Shown piece after piece: positions 24,460-34,794 of a stretch of 64,000 nt of DNA. The first letter of the stretch is position 1. Each line of letters starts with the position of its first letter. This stretch comes from Streptomyces sioyaensis. Lineage in GTDB: Bacteria > Actinomycetota > Actinomycetes > Streptomycetales > Streptomycetaceae. The notes beneath the pieces are model-generated. The model ran no database searches. It had not been told where the DNA came from and saw nothing but the letters and a program-made list of their open reading frames with translations. The position numbers and the translations under genes are program-made. The stretch lies in NCBI RefSeq assembly GCF_004122735.1, contig NZ_SDIF01000002.1, positions 87,465-151,464 of the forward strand, read 5' to 3'.

Positions 24460-25961
24460 CGGCCTCCGATGCCGTGCCCCGCTGCCCCGAACCGTCGGTG
24501 CGGCCGGCGAGGCCGTCCGGACGGCCGAGGAAGTCGAAGATCCTCTTGGTGAGGGGTTCCTTGTCGTACGCCTGGAACAGCATGCCCGCCACCCGTTCCG
24601 GTGCGCCGAAGAAGAAGCGCTCGTAGAGAGCCTGTCGTGCGCCGAAGCCCGATACGGCGGCATCCTGGGCAAGCCGGAACAGCCCGATGCGCTGCGGTGA
24701 TTCGAGGTTCTCCAACGCGAAGTAGGTGTCGATGTCACCGGCGATCGCCGAGGTCAGGTCGGCCTCGGCGGGGGTGGCCATCAGCGAACTGGAGCCGAGG
24801 AGCTGGACCAGTTCGACCAACCGCTGGTACTGCTGCGGGAAGACGTTGCGGGCGGCGTCCAGCGGCATCCGGTCGGGCGTCATCGTGCCCCACTGGTCGG
24901 CCCTGGCGTTGACCTCGCTCGTGGTCAGGCAGGCTTTCATCATTTCCACCACACACATCGCCTCGGCGATCTGCGCCTGTGTCTGCGGGGCGCGGTCACG
25001 CTGGTTGGCGCCGGTCATCGCGCACAGCAGCCCGACCATGAACTCGGCTTTCGCGATGTTCTTGCAGACGACCTGGTGCATCATGTGGATCAGTGAATTC
25101 GTCGCCGAATGCACCGAGTTGCACGAGGACGGGTCCTCCAGCAGGAAAATCCGCTCCCAGGGAACCTCGACATCGTCGAATACGACGACGGCGTCCATCT
25201 CCTCGAACCGGGCGGAGAGCGGGGCGTCGAAGGACCGACCGGCCCGTGTCGTAGCTGTCCCGGCACAGAAAGCGCAGGCCGCTGGTGGCACAGGGCACGG
25301 CGAAGGCGAAGGCGTAACGGGTCGACGACGGGTCGTCCTTGAGCGAGGTGGAGGGGAACACCACCAGCTCGTCGGCCAGCGGACCGAGCGTGGCAAGGAG
25401 CCGCGCCCCACGCACCACGATGCCGCGGTCGGTGTGCCGGACGATCTGCAAGGCCACCTGTGCGCTGGGGATTCCCTGATCGGTGAGCCGTCGGTTGACC
25501 GACGGATTGACCAGGGTGTGGGTGAGCACGACGTCGTTCTCCCGCAGGTGGCGGAAGTACGCCTGGATATTCCGGCCGAACTCGGGGTTGACCGCGGTGA
25601 AGAACTCCGAGGCGGAAGCCAGCGCCATGAACGAGGAGTTGAGATAGTCGGGGGTACGCCCCAGCATTCCCCCGCTCCAGCGTGCGGCTTCCAGAAAGGC
25701 GGCGGAACGCTTGCCCAGGTCTTCCTGGGTCACGGGGCGCAGAAAGGACGTTGCGACGCGATCACCGGACTCGGGTGAGGGAAAGGTGAGAACGTCCCGC
25801 AGCTCCGCTTCGTGCTGCCGGTCGAGCCAGGCGCCGATCGAACTCGCTCCGCGGCGCAGGGCAGGATGGGAAGTGACGTCTTGTACGGATTCCCCGCCGA
25901 TCCAGACCTCTCTGCCGTCGTTGAGGCCCGCAAGGTACTCCTGTGCAGTGCGCGCACCCAT
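24446..25961 (-). pseudogene. HpaB-type flavin monooxygenase, frameshifted
   Basis: Homologue of 4-hydroxyphenylacetate 3-monooxygenase large subunit (HpaB), a FADH2-dependent aromatic hydroxylase. The first half (25961 down to about 25240) carries MGARTAQEYLAGLNDGREVW, SSFMALASASEFF and GIVVRGARLLATLGPLADE; the second, in the next frame, carries FDAPLSARFEEMDAVVVFDD and VPWERIFLLEDP. The switch falls within 25231-25242, where one extra base breaks the frame. Both halves otherwise look conserved and full length (about 505 residues). Either a recent mutation, an assembly error, or less likely a programmed shift. Confidence 0.82.
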
Positions 25962-25997
25962 GTGGTCGATCCTCCTTCGGTTGATGAGCCAGTTGTG

Positions 25998-26435
25998 CTA
26001 CCGCGAGCCCTCGGCCGGGCTGAAGGCGATGACCTTCATCTCGATCAGGAGGTGCGGGTGCGGAAGTTGATGGACGGCCACGGTGGTACGCGTGGGGCCG
26101 TCGAAGGTGAAGAACTCCGCATAGGTCTCGTTGTATCCGGCGAAGTCATTCATGCTGACCAGGAAACTGGTGACATCGACGATGTCGGTGAGACCCGCGC
26201 CGGTGGTGGCCAGTATCCGTTCGATGTTCTCGATCACTGCGCGGGTCTGTGCGCGGATATCCAGCCGCACCGTGCCGAACTCATCGGCCTCCGCGCCGAT
26301 ATGAGTGTTGTCCGCACGTCGTGAACTGATACCCGAGACGAAGACGAAGTCGCCGACCCGCCGGACGTGCGGATACCTGCCACGCGGCGCCGCCTGGTCC
26401 GCGACGACGCCCTGACGTCCCTGACTATGCGCCAT
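25998..26435 (-). CDS. RidA-family deaminase, 2-aminomuconate type
   Basis: YjgF/YER057c/UK114 (RidA) family, 145 residues. The sequence matches the 2-aminomuconate deaminase branch (AmnD/NbaF) rather than housekeeping Rid[44 protein letters not shown] and [18 protein letters not shown], with the family Arg in GPTRTTV. It would hydrolyse an enamine/imine such as 2-aminomuconate to the oxo acid and ammonia. The ATG at 26435 lies inside the end of the dioxygenase gene with GGAG nine bases upstream. Confidence 0.82.
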   Translation of the reverse strand: MAHSQGRQGVVADQAAPRGRYPHVRRVGDFVFVSGISSRRADNTHIGAEADEFGTVRLDIRAQTRAVIENIERILATTGAGLTDIVDVTSFLVSMNDFAGYNETYAEFFTFDGPTRTTVAVHQLPHPHLLIEMKVIAFSPAEGSR

Positions 26436-27018
26436 GACCGCACGCTCCATTCCGTCGACCGCCGATTGCCGCGGCACCCTGCGGCATCACGAACGGCCCG
26501 GCAACGTCGTGTACGCTGCCGCAGTTCGCGCAGGTCCGCAGTTCCTCGCTGCCGTTGAACCGATCGATGGCGGCCTTGACCTGGACCTCGATGTCCGCCA
26601 GCCCGAACCATGTCTCGTTGAGCCGGACACCGCAGCTTTTGCAGTACCAGAGGATGCAATCGGGCTCCTGCTCGGTACGCACCCGCTGGATAACCGCTCC
26701 CCAGGTCCCGGCGGGACGCAGCGGGCAGTGCGGCACCATCGCAGGCATCAGAAAGACATCGCCTTCGTGGACGGTCACGCTCTCGAAGCGTCCGTCCTCG
26801 TCCCGATAGTCGACCTGGATGTCACCCGTGAGCTGGTAGAAAATCTCGTCGCTCGGGCTGATGTGGAAGTCGTTACGAGAGTTGGGCCCCCGGGACACCA
26901 TGAAAATGAACTGGGAGCCGTCCTTCCACAACTCCCTGTTGCCGACGGGGGGCTGAAAGCGATCCGCATTGTCGCTTATCCAGCGCCGCAAATTGAGACT
27001 GACCGGATCAACCGTCAT
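26425..27018 (-). CDS. 3-hydroxyanthranilate 3,4-dioxygenase-like enzyme
   Basis: Cupin iron dioxygenase of the HAO/NbaC family (PF06052), 197 residues. Iron ligands His52, Glu58 and His97 ([18 protein letters not shown]) and the substrate-carboxylate arginines Arg48 and Arg101 are all present. The residue that binds the substrate amino group in known HAO (Glu110 of the C. metallidurans enzyme) reads Gln111 here (AVIQRVR). The C-terminal rubredoxin-like metal site is complete: CKSC at 126-129 and CANC at 163-166. Start supported by GGAGGAGAGGG upstream. First gene of the five-gene minus-strand operon that ends with the SARP. Substrate may differ from 3-hydroxyanthranilate. Confidence 0.86.
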   Translation of the reverse strand: MTVDPVSLNLRRWISDNADRFQPPVGNRELWKDGSQFIFMVSRGPNSRNDFHISPSDEIFYQLTGDIQVDYRDEDGRFESVTVHEGDVFLMPAMVPHCPLRPAGTWGAVIQRVRTEQEPDCILWYCKSCGVRLNETWFGLADIEVQVKAAIDRFNGSEELRTCANCGSVHDVAGPFVMPQGAAAIGGRRNGACGHGA

Positions 27019-27113
27019 CTTCACCCTCTCCTCCGGGGCCAGCGGTCCGCCGCGCCTACCGGTGACCGGTGTACGGGCGAGCAAGACCTGATACCCCTAT
27101 CGTCAGGACCGGC

Positions 27114-27151
27114 CTGAGAAGGCGCTGACGTGGCACTGACACGTGGCTGAC
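27114..27151 (-). promoter_or_regulatory. Predicted SARP operator of the dioxygenase operon
   Basis: CTGAG at 27114 and CTGAC at 27125, 27136 and 27147 on the plus strand, each exactly 11 bases apart. Read towards the operon it is GTCAG three times then CTCAG, ending about 96 bases before the start codon. A possible -10 (TAGGGG) follows some 14 bases downstream. The same order of units stands before psuG. Confidence 0.65.
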
Positions 27152-27203
27152 GACGCAGAGCCCGCCGGTGGAACGGCTCGACCGGGGGGCGCGCCAGGCT
27201 CCG

Positions 27204-27716
27204 CTAGAGACGCAGCCCCGCGCGCACTTGGCGCCCTGCCGTGGTGTGGTGCACCTCGGTCCACTCCGTGAGGAACTCGATGATCGCCATACCGCGCCCG
27301 TGCTCATCGCTGTCCGTACCGCCCCGGGAATGGGGCACCGTGGTCCCCGAGTCGGTGACCGAGATCAAGAGGATCTCGCCGAGCCGGCTCATGACGACCG
27401 TGGTGTCGGCGTGGCCGTGCTGGACGGCATTGACCGCGAGTTCGTCGATGACCAGCACGGCGGAGTCCCGCGCTGCTTCAGGGACGCCCCAGCGGCAGAG
27501 CACGCTCGCGGCGAAGGCGCGGCAGGTGCGCACATAGGGCTCGCGCGAGGGCACGGCCAGCACGGCCCGGGGGCCCCTCTCCGCGGGGTGGTCCACGTTC
27601 CGCCATGGCCGGGCCGGAGGACGCTGCACCGAAGACGGTGCCGGGCCACTCGCCCAGCGGAGGGCATCGAGTGCCGACTCCTCCACGGGAAGTGCTGTGT
27701 TCACCCCGTTACTCAT
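27204..27716 (-). CDS. Anti-sigma-type ATP-binding protein (HATPase_c)
   Basis: Serine-kinase-like ATPase of the RsbW/SpoIIAB class that is expanded in Streptomyces, 170 residues. The N-box is VIDELAVNAVQHGH near residue 95, the G1 box SVTDSGTTVP and the G2 region EHGRGMAIIEFL. It usually controls a sigma factor or an anti-anti-sigma partner by binding or phosphorylation; no partner gene is adjacent. Whether it belongs to the neighbouring cluster is unclear. Confidence 0.8.
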   Translation of the reverse strand: MSNGVNTALPVEESALDALRWASGPAPSSVQRPPARPWRNVDHPAERGPRAVLAVPSREPYVRTCRAFAASVLCRWGVPEAARDSAVLVIDELAVNAVQHGHADTTVVMSRLGEILLISVTDSGTTVPHSRGGTDSDEHGRGMAIIEFLTEWTEVHHTTAGRQVRAGLRL

Positions 27717-28117
27717 CTCCGCCGCCTCCCATACTCGTGCTCCTGAGCTGCGGATACGAGCAATGCTTCACCGGCGGGCTGATGCGCCCCTTACCGCGCG
27801 CTGACATGCGGGCAGCCAGCATGATCGCTCCCAGTGCCGCGCCGGCAGGACCACCGCGCCGGCCGCGACGGCTCGTCTTCGACCGCACCGCGACCGTCGC
27901 CCCCCCCCATGCGTCACCCTTCGTACGTGCGCGAACACAGTGCGGTGCTGGAAGCCCGGCCACCGGCCGGGATTCGTACGCCTCGTGCGCGGTGGCAACA
28001 CCGCTTTTGGTCAGGCCTGCCACGATCTCGCTGGACGGCACGGCCTGTGTATCGGCGGGCGGGTTGTTGCAGCGGTGGGAGTCGGGCCCCGCCCGCTGTT
28101 CAGGCGGGGCGCCGGCG
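27717..28117. other. Intergenic stretch, no gene seen
   Basis: Four hundred bases between two minus-strand genes. Frames are short, with no convincing starts or motifs. A run of nine cytosines lies near 27901. It should hold the promoter of the ATPase gene. Confidence 0.4.
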
Positions 28118-28717
28118 TCAGGGCGCGGGCGTGAAGAGGTCTTGGCTCACGGCCGCGTCCCTGACCTCCTGGTAGAGGGCGGTGAGGGTTTCGCTCACCT
28201 GGACGCGCGGCAGCTGGAGCCGGTCCAGGGCCTCCGCGTCCGCGCCGACGTCCTGCCATCCCTGGCCGGTCAGAAGGCGCATGAGCGCCGGGTTGAGCCG
28301 GTCGACCCCTCGTACGATGCGGGCTTCGGGCGTGACCCCTTCCTCGTACTCGTGCCACAGGTTCAGGAACTCGGTGCCGAGCCCGTCGGGCAGTGGTGCG
28401 AAGCGGCGTTGGGCGACCTCCTCCTCCACCCGGGCCTTGTCATCGCCGTTCCGGGTGCTCCAGGCCGACGGGTCGCCCGCCTCGATTTCCACGAGGTCGT
28501 GCATCAGGCACATCTTGAGCATCTTTTCCAGGTCGAGCGACCGGCCGCTTTCCCGTTCGAACTCGCGGTGCAGGATCCAGCTGATGAGGGCCAGATGCCA
28601 CGAGTGTTCAGCCACGCTTTCCTTGCGGCTGGGCGTGGCATTGTTATGCCGCTCAACTTCCCGTAGCCGAGCGGTGAAAGAAATGAAGTCGAATACTTCC
28701 CGAAGGTTACCGTCCAT
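28118..28717 (-). CDS. HD-domain phosphohydrolase (HDDC2/YfbR-like)
   Basis: Metal-dependent phosphohydrolase of the HD_3 group, about 199 residues. The metal ligands are visible as VAEHSWHLAL (His), CLMHDLVEIEAGD (HD pair) and RGVDRLNP (late Asp), the set seen in 5'-deoxynucleotidases. It likely removes a 5' phosphate from a nucleotide-like compound. Two further in-frame ATGs lie upstream (28738, 28750) and the ribosome-binding site is not decisive. If it belongs with the PsuG cluster it could dephosphorylate a C-nucleoside 5'-phosphate; that is inference. Confidence 0.75.
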   Translation of the reverse strand: MDGNLREVFDFISFTARLREVERHNNATPSRKESVAEHSWHLALISWILHREFERESGRSLDLEKMLKMCLMHDLVEIEAGDPSAWSTRNGDDKARVEEEVAQRRFAPLPDGLGTEFLNLWHEYEEGVTPEARIVRGVDRLNPALMRLLTGQGWQDVGADAEALDRLQLPRVQVSETLTALYQEVRDAAVSQDLFTPAP

Positions 28718-28878
28718 GCTGTATGTCCGTTCTCTCATTCGTATCGCCATTGTGTCCCGGAACTTCTGCGGACTTTAACACCGGCGATATCGGAGCATGT
28801 GTGATCAGGCCAGGCCAACGGGGCGCCCGCGGTGCTGGGCTGCGCCTCTGACCTGCCCCGGCTGTCTTAAAGCAATCG

Positions 28879-28907
28879 TTGACCGGTGTCCTGACTGGTC
28901 ATAGATT
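28879..28907 (+). promoter_or_regulatory. Probable housekeeping promoter
   Basis: TTGACC at 28879-28884 and TAGATT at 28902-28907 with 17-base spacing, 40 bases before the start codon of the gene at 28947. A close match to the HrdB-type consensus. Confidence 0.6.
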
Positions 28908-28946
28908 CCTCCTGCACGTAACATGCCGTCAACAAGAGGAAATCCC

Positions 28947-31539
<2,593 letters not shown>

Positions 31540-31548
<9 letters not shown>

Positions 31549-31588
31549 ACCAACGGACCTCAGGCCCTCTCGTGAACCAACGGACCTC
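31540..31588. repeat. 22-bp direct repeat spanning the sufU stop
   Basis: CTCTCGTGAACCAACGGACC plus TC occurs at 31540-31561 and again, identically, at 31567-31588, a 27-base period. The first copy contains the last codons and the TGA of sufU. Confidence 0.75.
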
Positions 31589-31811
31589 TCCAGGAGGTGA
31601 CTTCGGAATCGACGACCCCCTGACCCTGCTTGCTCGGGCGGTCACAGCAAACGGTGTTCCTCGCCGCCGGGGCCGGTGTGCCCGGCAGCACGGGAGCCGC
31701 CCGGGCCACTGACCGCGCCATTGTTTCCTACACGTCAGCTGTTTCCTGCACGTCTTCCTACACGTCCTCATTGATGTCCGGTGCCGGCCCGGTTCGGGCC
31801 GGCCTGCCGGA

Positions 31812-31855
31812 GGGCCGGTGGCCGTCGCGTACGTGACGGCCACCGGCCCCTTTTG
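31812..31855. terminator. Strong bidirectional terminator
   Basis: Arms GGGCCGGTGGCCGTC (31812-31826) and GACGGCCACCGGCCC (31835-31849) are exactly complementary with an 8-base loop, followed by CTTTTG. It separates the rightward suf genes from the leftward ABC genes. Confidence 0.82.
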
Positions 31856-31919
31856 TCATGCGGGTTCTCTGCCATGCGGTCGCTTCGCCATGCGGCCCCT
31901 TTGTCAGATGGCCCCTTTG

Positions 31920-32738
31920 TCAGGCGTCACGCCGGTTGACCAGGACCGTCGCGCCGATGAGCGCCACCAGGGTCAGGGTTGCGAAGTAGCCGAATCCCGG
32001 TAGTGGGGCCAGGTTCTCCGGGGAGGGGATGAGGAGGAGGATCTGCTGCCCCGCCTCGGTGGGCCACCACTTGAGCAGCGGCTGGCCCGAGTCACCCATC
32101 ATGCGGAACACGATGGGCAGGATGAACGTGACGCTCACGGCAGTCGTGATCCCGCCCGCGGAGGCCCGGAGCACCAGGCCCAGGGCGAGCGCGAGGACGC
32201 CGAGAACGCCCAGGTAGCAGCCGCCACCGAGCACGGCGCGCAGCACGGCCCCGTCCGACAGCGCCGGGTGTGCCACCTGCGTCCCCAGTGCCAGGGACCC
32301 AGCGGTGTAGGTGGCGAAGGAGATCAGCAGCCCGGTCACCAGCGACACGGCGAAGACCACCAGGGCCTTGGCCGCCAGCAGCCGGGGGCGGTGCGGTACG
32401 GCGGTGAAGGTGCTGCGGATCGAACCGGTGCCGTACTCGGAGGTGGCTGCCAGCACGCCGAAGAGGCAGATGGCCACCTGGCCCAGCGGGAGCCCCACGA
32501 AGATCTCGCGCAGCACCAGTGCCGCGCTTTCGCCCGAGTGCGCGTGCCCGCCCCCGAGCACCCCCACGCCGACGGTGATGAAGGAGGCCGCGAACAGGGT
32601 CCACCAGGTGGAGCGGATCGACCGGACCTTGATCCACTCGAAGGTGACCGCGTGCACGAAGCGTGGCCGCCGCGCGGCCGTGCCGTGGCTGCGGGGAGTG
32701 GCGGAGGCGGCAGGTGTCGTTGTCGTCGCCATGGTCAT
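31920..32738 (-). CDS. ABC exporter permease (ABC-2 type)
   Basis: Membrane subunit of 272 residues with about six helices. An N-terminal Thr/Ala-rich cytosolic tail leads to VTFEWIKVRSIRSTWWTL, the usual first block of ABC-2 permeases, then EYGTGSIRSTFTAVPHR, also typical. The ATG overlaps the stop of the ATPase gene (ATGA). Substrate unknown; such two-gene exporters often move lipids or peptides. Confidence 0.82.
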   Translation of the reverse strand: MTMATTTTPAASATPRSHGTAARRPRFVHAVTFEWIKVRSIRSTWWTLFAASFITVGVGVLGGGHAHSGESAALVLREIFVGLPLGQVAICLFGVLAATSEYGTGSIRSTFTAVPHRPRLLAAKALVVFAVSLVTGLLISFATYTAGSLALGTQVAHPALSDGAVLRAVLGGGCYLGVLGVLALALGLVLRASAGGITTAVSVTFILPIVFRMMGDSGQPLLKWWPTEAGQQILLLIPSPENLAPLPGFGYFATLTLVALIGATVLVNRRDA

Positions 32739-33670
32739 GCGGCCTTTCCGCTGTGCGTCACCCGGTATTCGACGGCGTCCGCGGTCAGTTCCATGAACGC
32801 TTCCTGCAGCGAGACCCGCTGCGGTGCCAGCTCGTACAGCCACAGCCCGTGCTGCCCGGCGAGCTCCCCGATCCGCCGCGCGTCCACTCCCCGTACGAGC
32901 AGCGCGCCGTCCGGGGACGCGTCGCCAGGGAGGCTTTCGGCGGTGCCTCCCTCGCGTTGCAGCAGCGGAACGAGCTGCGGCGCGTGCGGGGTGCGGACCA
33001 CCGTGCCGTTGTGGGAACTGCGGGCCAGGAAGTCCGCCATGGAACTGTCGGCCGCCAGCCGTCCGCGGCCGATCACGATCAGGTGGTCCGCGGTGTCCTG
33101 CATCTCGCTCATGAGGTGCGACGACACCAGGACCGTGCGCCCGTCGTCGGCCATGCCGCGCATGAACTCCCGCACCCACTGGATGCCTTCGGGGTCGAGT
33201 CCGTTGACCGGCTCGTCGAGGATGAGGATCTCGGGGTCTCCCAGCAGCGCGGCCGCGATGCCGAGACGCTGGCCCATTCCGAGCGAGAATCCGCCGACGC
33301 GCTTGCGGGCGGCGGCCGTCAGACCGACCATGGCGAGCACCTCGTCGACCCGCTGCCGCGGGATGTGGTGGGAGGCGGCGAGCCCGCGGAGGTGTTCCCG
33401 GGCGGTACGGCCGTCGTGGACGGCCTTGGCCTCCAGCAGGGCGCCGACGGTGTGCAGCGGCGTGGGCAGTTCGTGGTAGGGCCGGCCGCACACCCGCGCG
33501 GAACCGGAGGTCGGCCGGTCGAGACCGACGATCATGCGCAGCGTGGTGGACTTCCCGGCGCCGTTGGGACCGAGAAAACCGGTGACGAGGCCGGGGCGGA
33601 CGGTGAAGGTGAGGTTGTCGACGGCTCTCTTGTCGCCGTAGCGCTTGGACAGCCCGGTTACTTCGATCAT
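32735..33670 (-). CDS. ABC exporter ATPase
   Basis: ATP-binding subunit of 311 residues for the permease that follows. Walker A is GPNGAGKST near residue 38, the signature is degenerate (FSLGMGQRLGIAAALLG), Walker B is ILILDEPVNGLDP, and the switch His lies in VLVSSHLMSEM. A C-terminal 80-residue extension is typical of drug- and peptide-export ATPases. First gene of the pair. Confidence 0.88.
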   Translation of the reverse strand: MIEVTGLSKRYGDKRAVDNLTFTVRPGLVTGFLGPNGAGKSTTLRMIVGLDRPTSGSARVCGRPYHELPTPLHTVGALLEAKAVHDGRTAREHLRGLAASHHIPRQRVDEVLAMVGLTAAARKRVGGFSLGMGQRLGIAAALLGDPEILILDEPVNGLDPEGIQWVREFMRGMADDGRTVLVSSHLMSEMQDTADHLIVIGRGRLAADSSMADFLARSSHNGTVVRTPHAPQLVPLLQREGGTAESLPGDASPDGALLVRGVDARRIGELAGQHGLWLYELAPQRVSLQEAFMELTADAVEYRVTHSGKAA

Positions 33671-33836
33671 GTGATTCCTCGGGACGGAAGCTCTGTCGGA
33701 CGCCTCACGCTAGGGCGCCACTCCTCCGCGCCGCGTCACTCCCAGGGCCGGAATACGGCCCTCCACCCGCACCCGGAGACCGAGCCGGGATGCGACCTGA
33801 GGCGTATGCGGTTCGGGCTGCCGACCGTGGTCCGCT

Positions 33837-34274
33837 TCAGGGCCGGGTGATCTTCGCGGCGGTGTCGAGGAAGAAGGCGTCGATGCTGTGCACGGCGCGG
33901 ACGAAGTCGTCGAGGTTGACGGGCTTGGTCACATAGGCATTGGCGTGCTGCCGGTAGGCGTCCTCGATGTCGTCGGGGGCGGCGGACGTGGTCAGCACGA
34001 CGACCGGGATGCTGCAGAGGTCGGGGTCGTCCTTGAGCACGGCGAGCAGTTCCCTGCCGTTCATGCGCGGCATGTTGAGGTCCAGAACGATCAGGTCCGG
34101 GCGTTCGTTGGCCGGATCGCGCAAGTACTCCAGCGCGGCCACCCCGTCGACGGCCTGGCTGAGGGAACGGGCCATGTCCCGTGCGGCGAGGGCGTCCTCG
34201 ATGAGCATCGCGTCGGCGGGGTCGTCCTCCACGAGCAGGACGCGGTGAGGGCGGTCGGTCGTCAACGCGTTCAT
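33837..34274 (-). CDS. Single-domain response regulator
   Basis: CheY-like receiver of 145 residues with phospho-acceptor Asp in DLIVLDLNMPRMNGRE, acidic pair in LLVEDDPADA and Lys in YVTKPVNLDD. It resembles the Rcp1-type regulators that pair with phytochrome-like kinases. The ATG at 34274 has GGGAG eight bases upstream, but the frame continues upstream without a stop into a helix-turn-helix segment (next entry), so a fused longer product is possible. Confidence 0.85.
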   Translation of the reverse strand: MNALTTDRPHRVLLVEDDPADAMLIEDALAARDMARSLSQAVDGVAALEYLRDPANERPDLIVLDLNMPRMNGRELLAVLKDDPDLCSIPVVVLTTSAAPDDIEDAYRQHANAYVTKPVNLDDFVRAVHSIDAFFLDTAAKITRP

Positions 34275-34628
34275 GGCGGCGCTCCCGTGATCGGGGGTGG
34301 GCAGGGGACGTGAAGCGGGGCGGGAGGCGAAGACCAGACCGGGCCAACGACGCCGGGCTCCCTGCCGGCTGATGCCCCATGCCTGCCCGATCTGCGGGTA
34401 GTTGGCGCCGTTCCCGGCGGCTTCCTGCGCCAGTTGCCGGGCGCAGCGGCTGACGGCACGGTCCAGGTAGGCGAGGGCGTGCAGCCGGGCCAGGGCGCGA
34501 TTGCCGTCGGCGGCCGGCACCGGATCCGTCGTCCCGTCGTCGTGCTCCGTTGCGGGAGCGGGGGGAAAGCCGTGTCTGGCGAGTTCGTCCGCGAGCTGGT
34601 GCACTGCTCTTTCGGCGTGCTCTGTCAT
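34275..34628 (-). CDS. Helix-turn-helix segment reading into the receiver
   Basis: Frame beginning MTEHAERAVHQLADELARHG, followed by an acidic linker and a helical segment ending YPQIGQAWGISRQGARRRWP, which reads as a helix-turn-helix. There is no stop before the receiver gene, so it is either the N-terminal half of a 263-residue HTH-receiver protein or a separate gene that lost its stop. Similar small HTH proteins exist as free genes in Streptomyces. ATGs at 34628 and 34670 are both possible; neither has a strong ribosome-binding site. Confidence 0.5.
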
Positions 34629-34794
34629 CCGTTCGGGTTCAAGCGGGACGTGGGGCTGCTCGCGGGCCATGGCGCGACCCTACGGCGGCTCGTACGGTCT
34701 CGACAACCGTTGTTGTCAACTCTCTGTACTCTATGGCTGCTTGTGCCTACACATTGTCGCGTCCTCCGGGGCGGTAGAGCAGAGAGCAGGCGTG

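Noticed and set aside
16152..27018. Plain tryptophan/3-hydroxyanthranilate catabolic operon
   Set aside because: The carboxymuconate semialdehyde decarboxylase, aminomuconate semialdehyde dehydrogenase and aldolase are missing, the acetaldehyde dehydrogenase is a stub, and PsuG, exporter and SARP do not belong to catabolism. Kept only as the ancestral origin of some genes.
27717..28117. Possible small gene (frame containing DLAGRHGLCIGG)
   Set aside because: No ribosome-binding site, no hydrophobic or domain pattern, and codon bias is not convincing.
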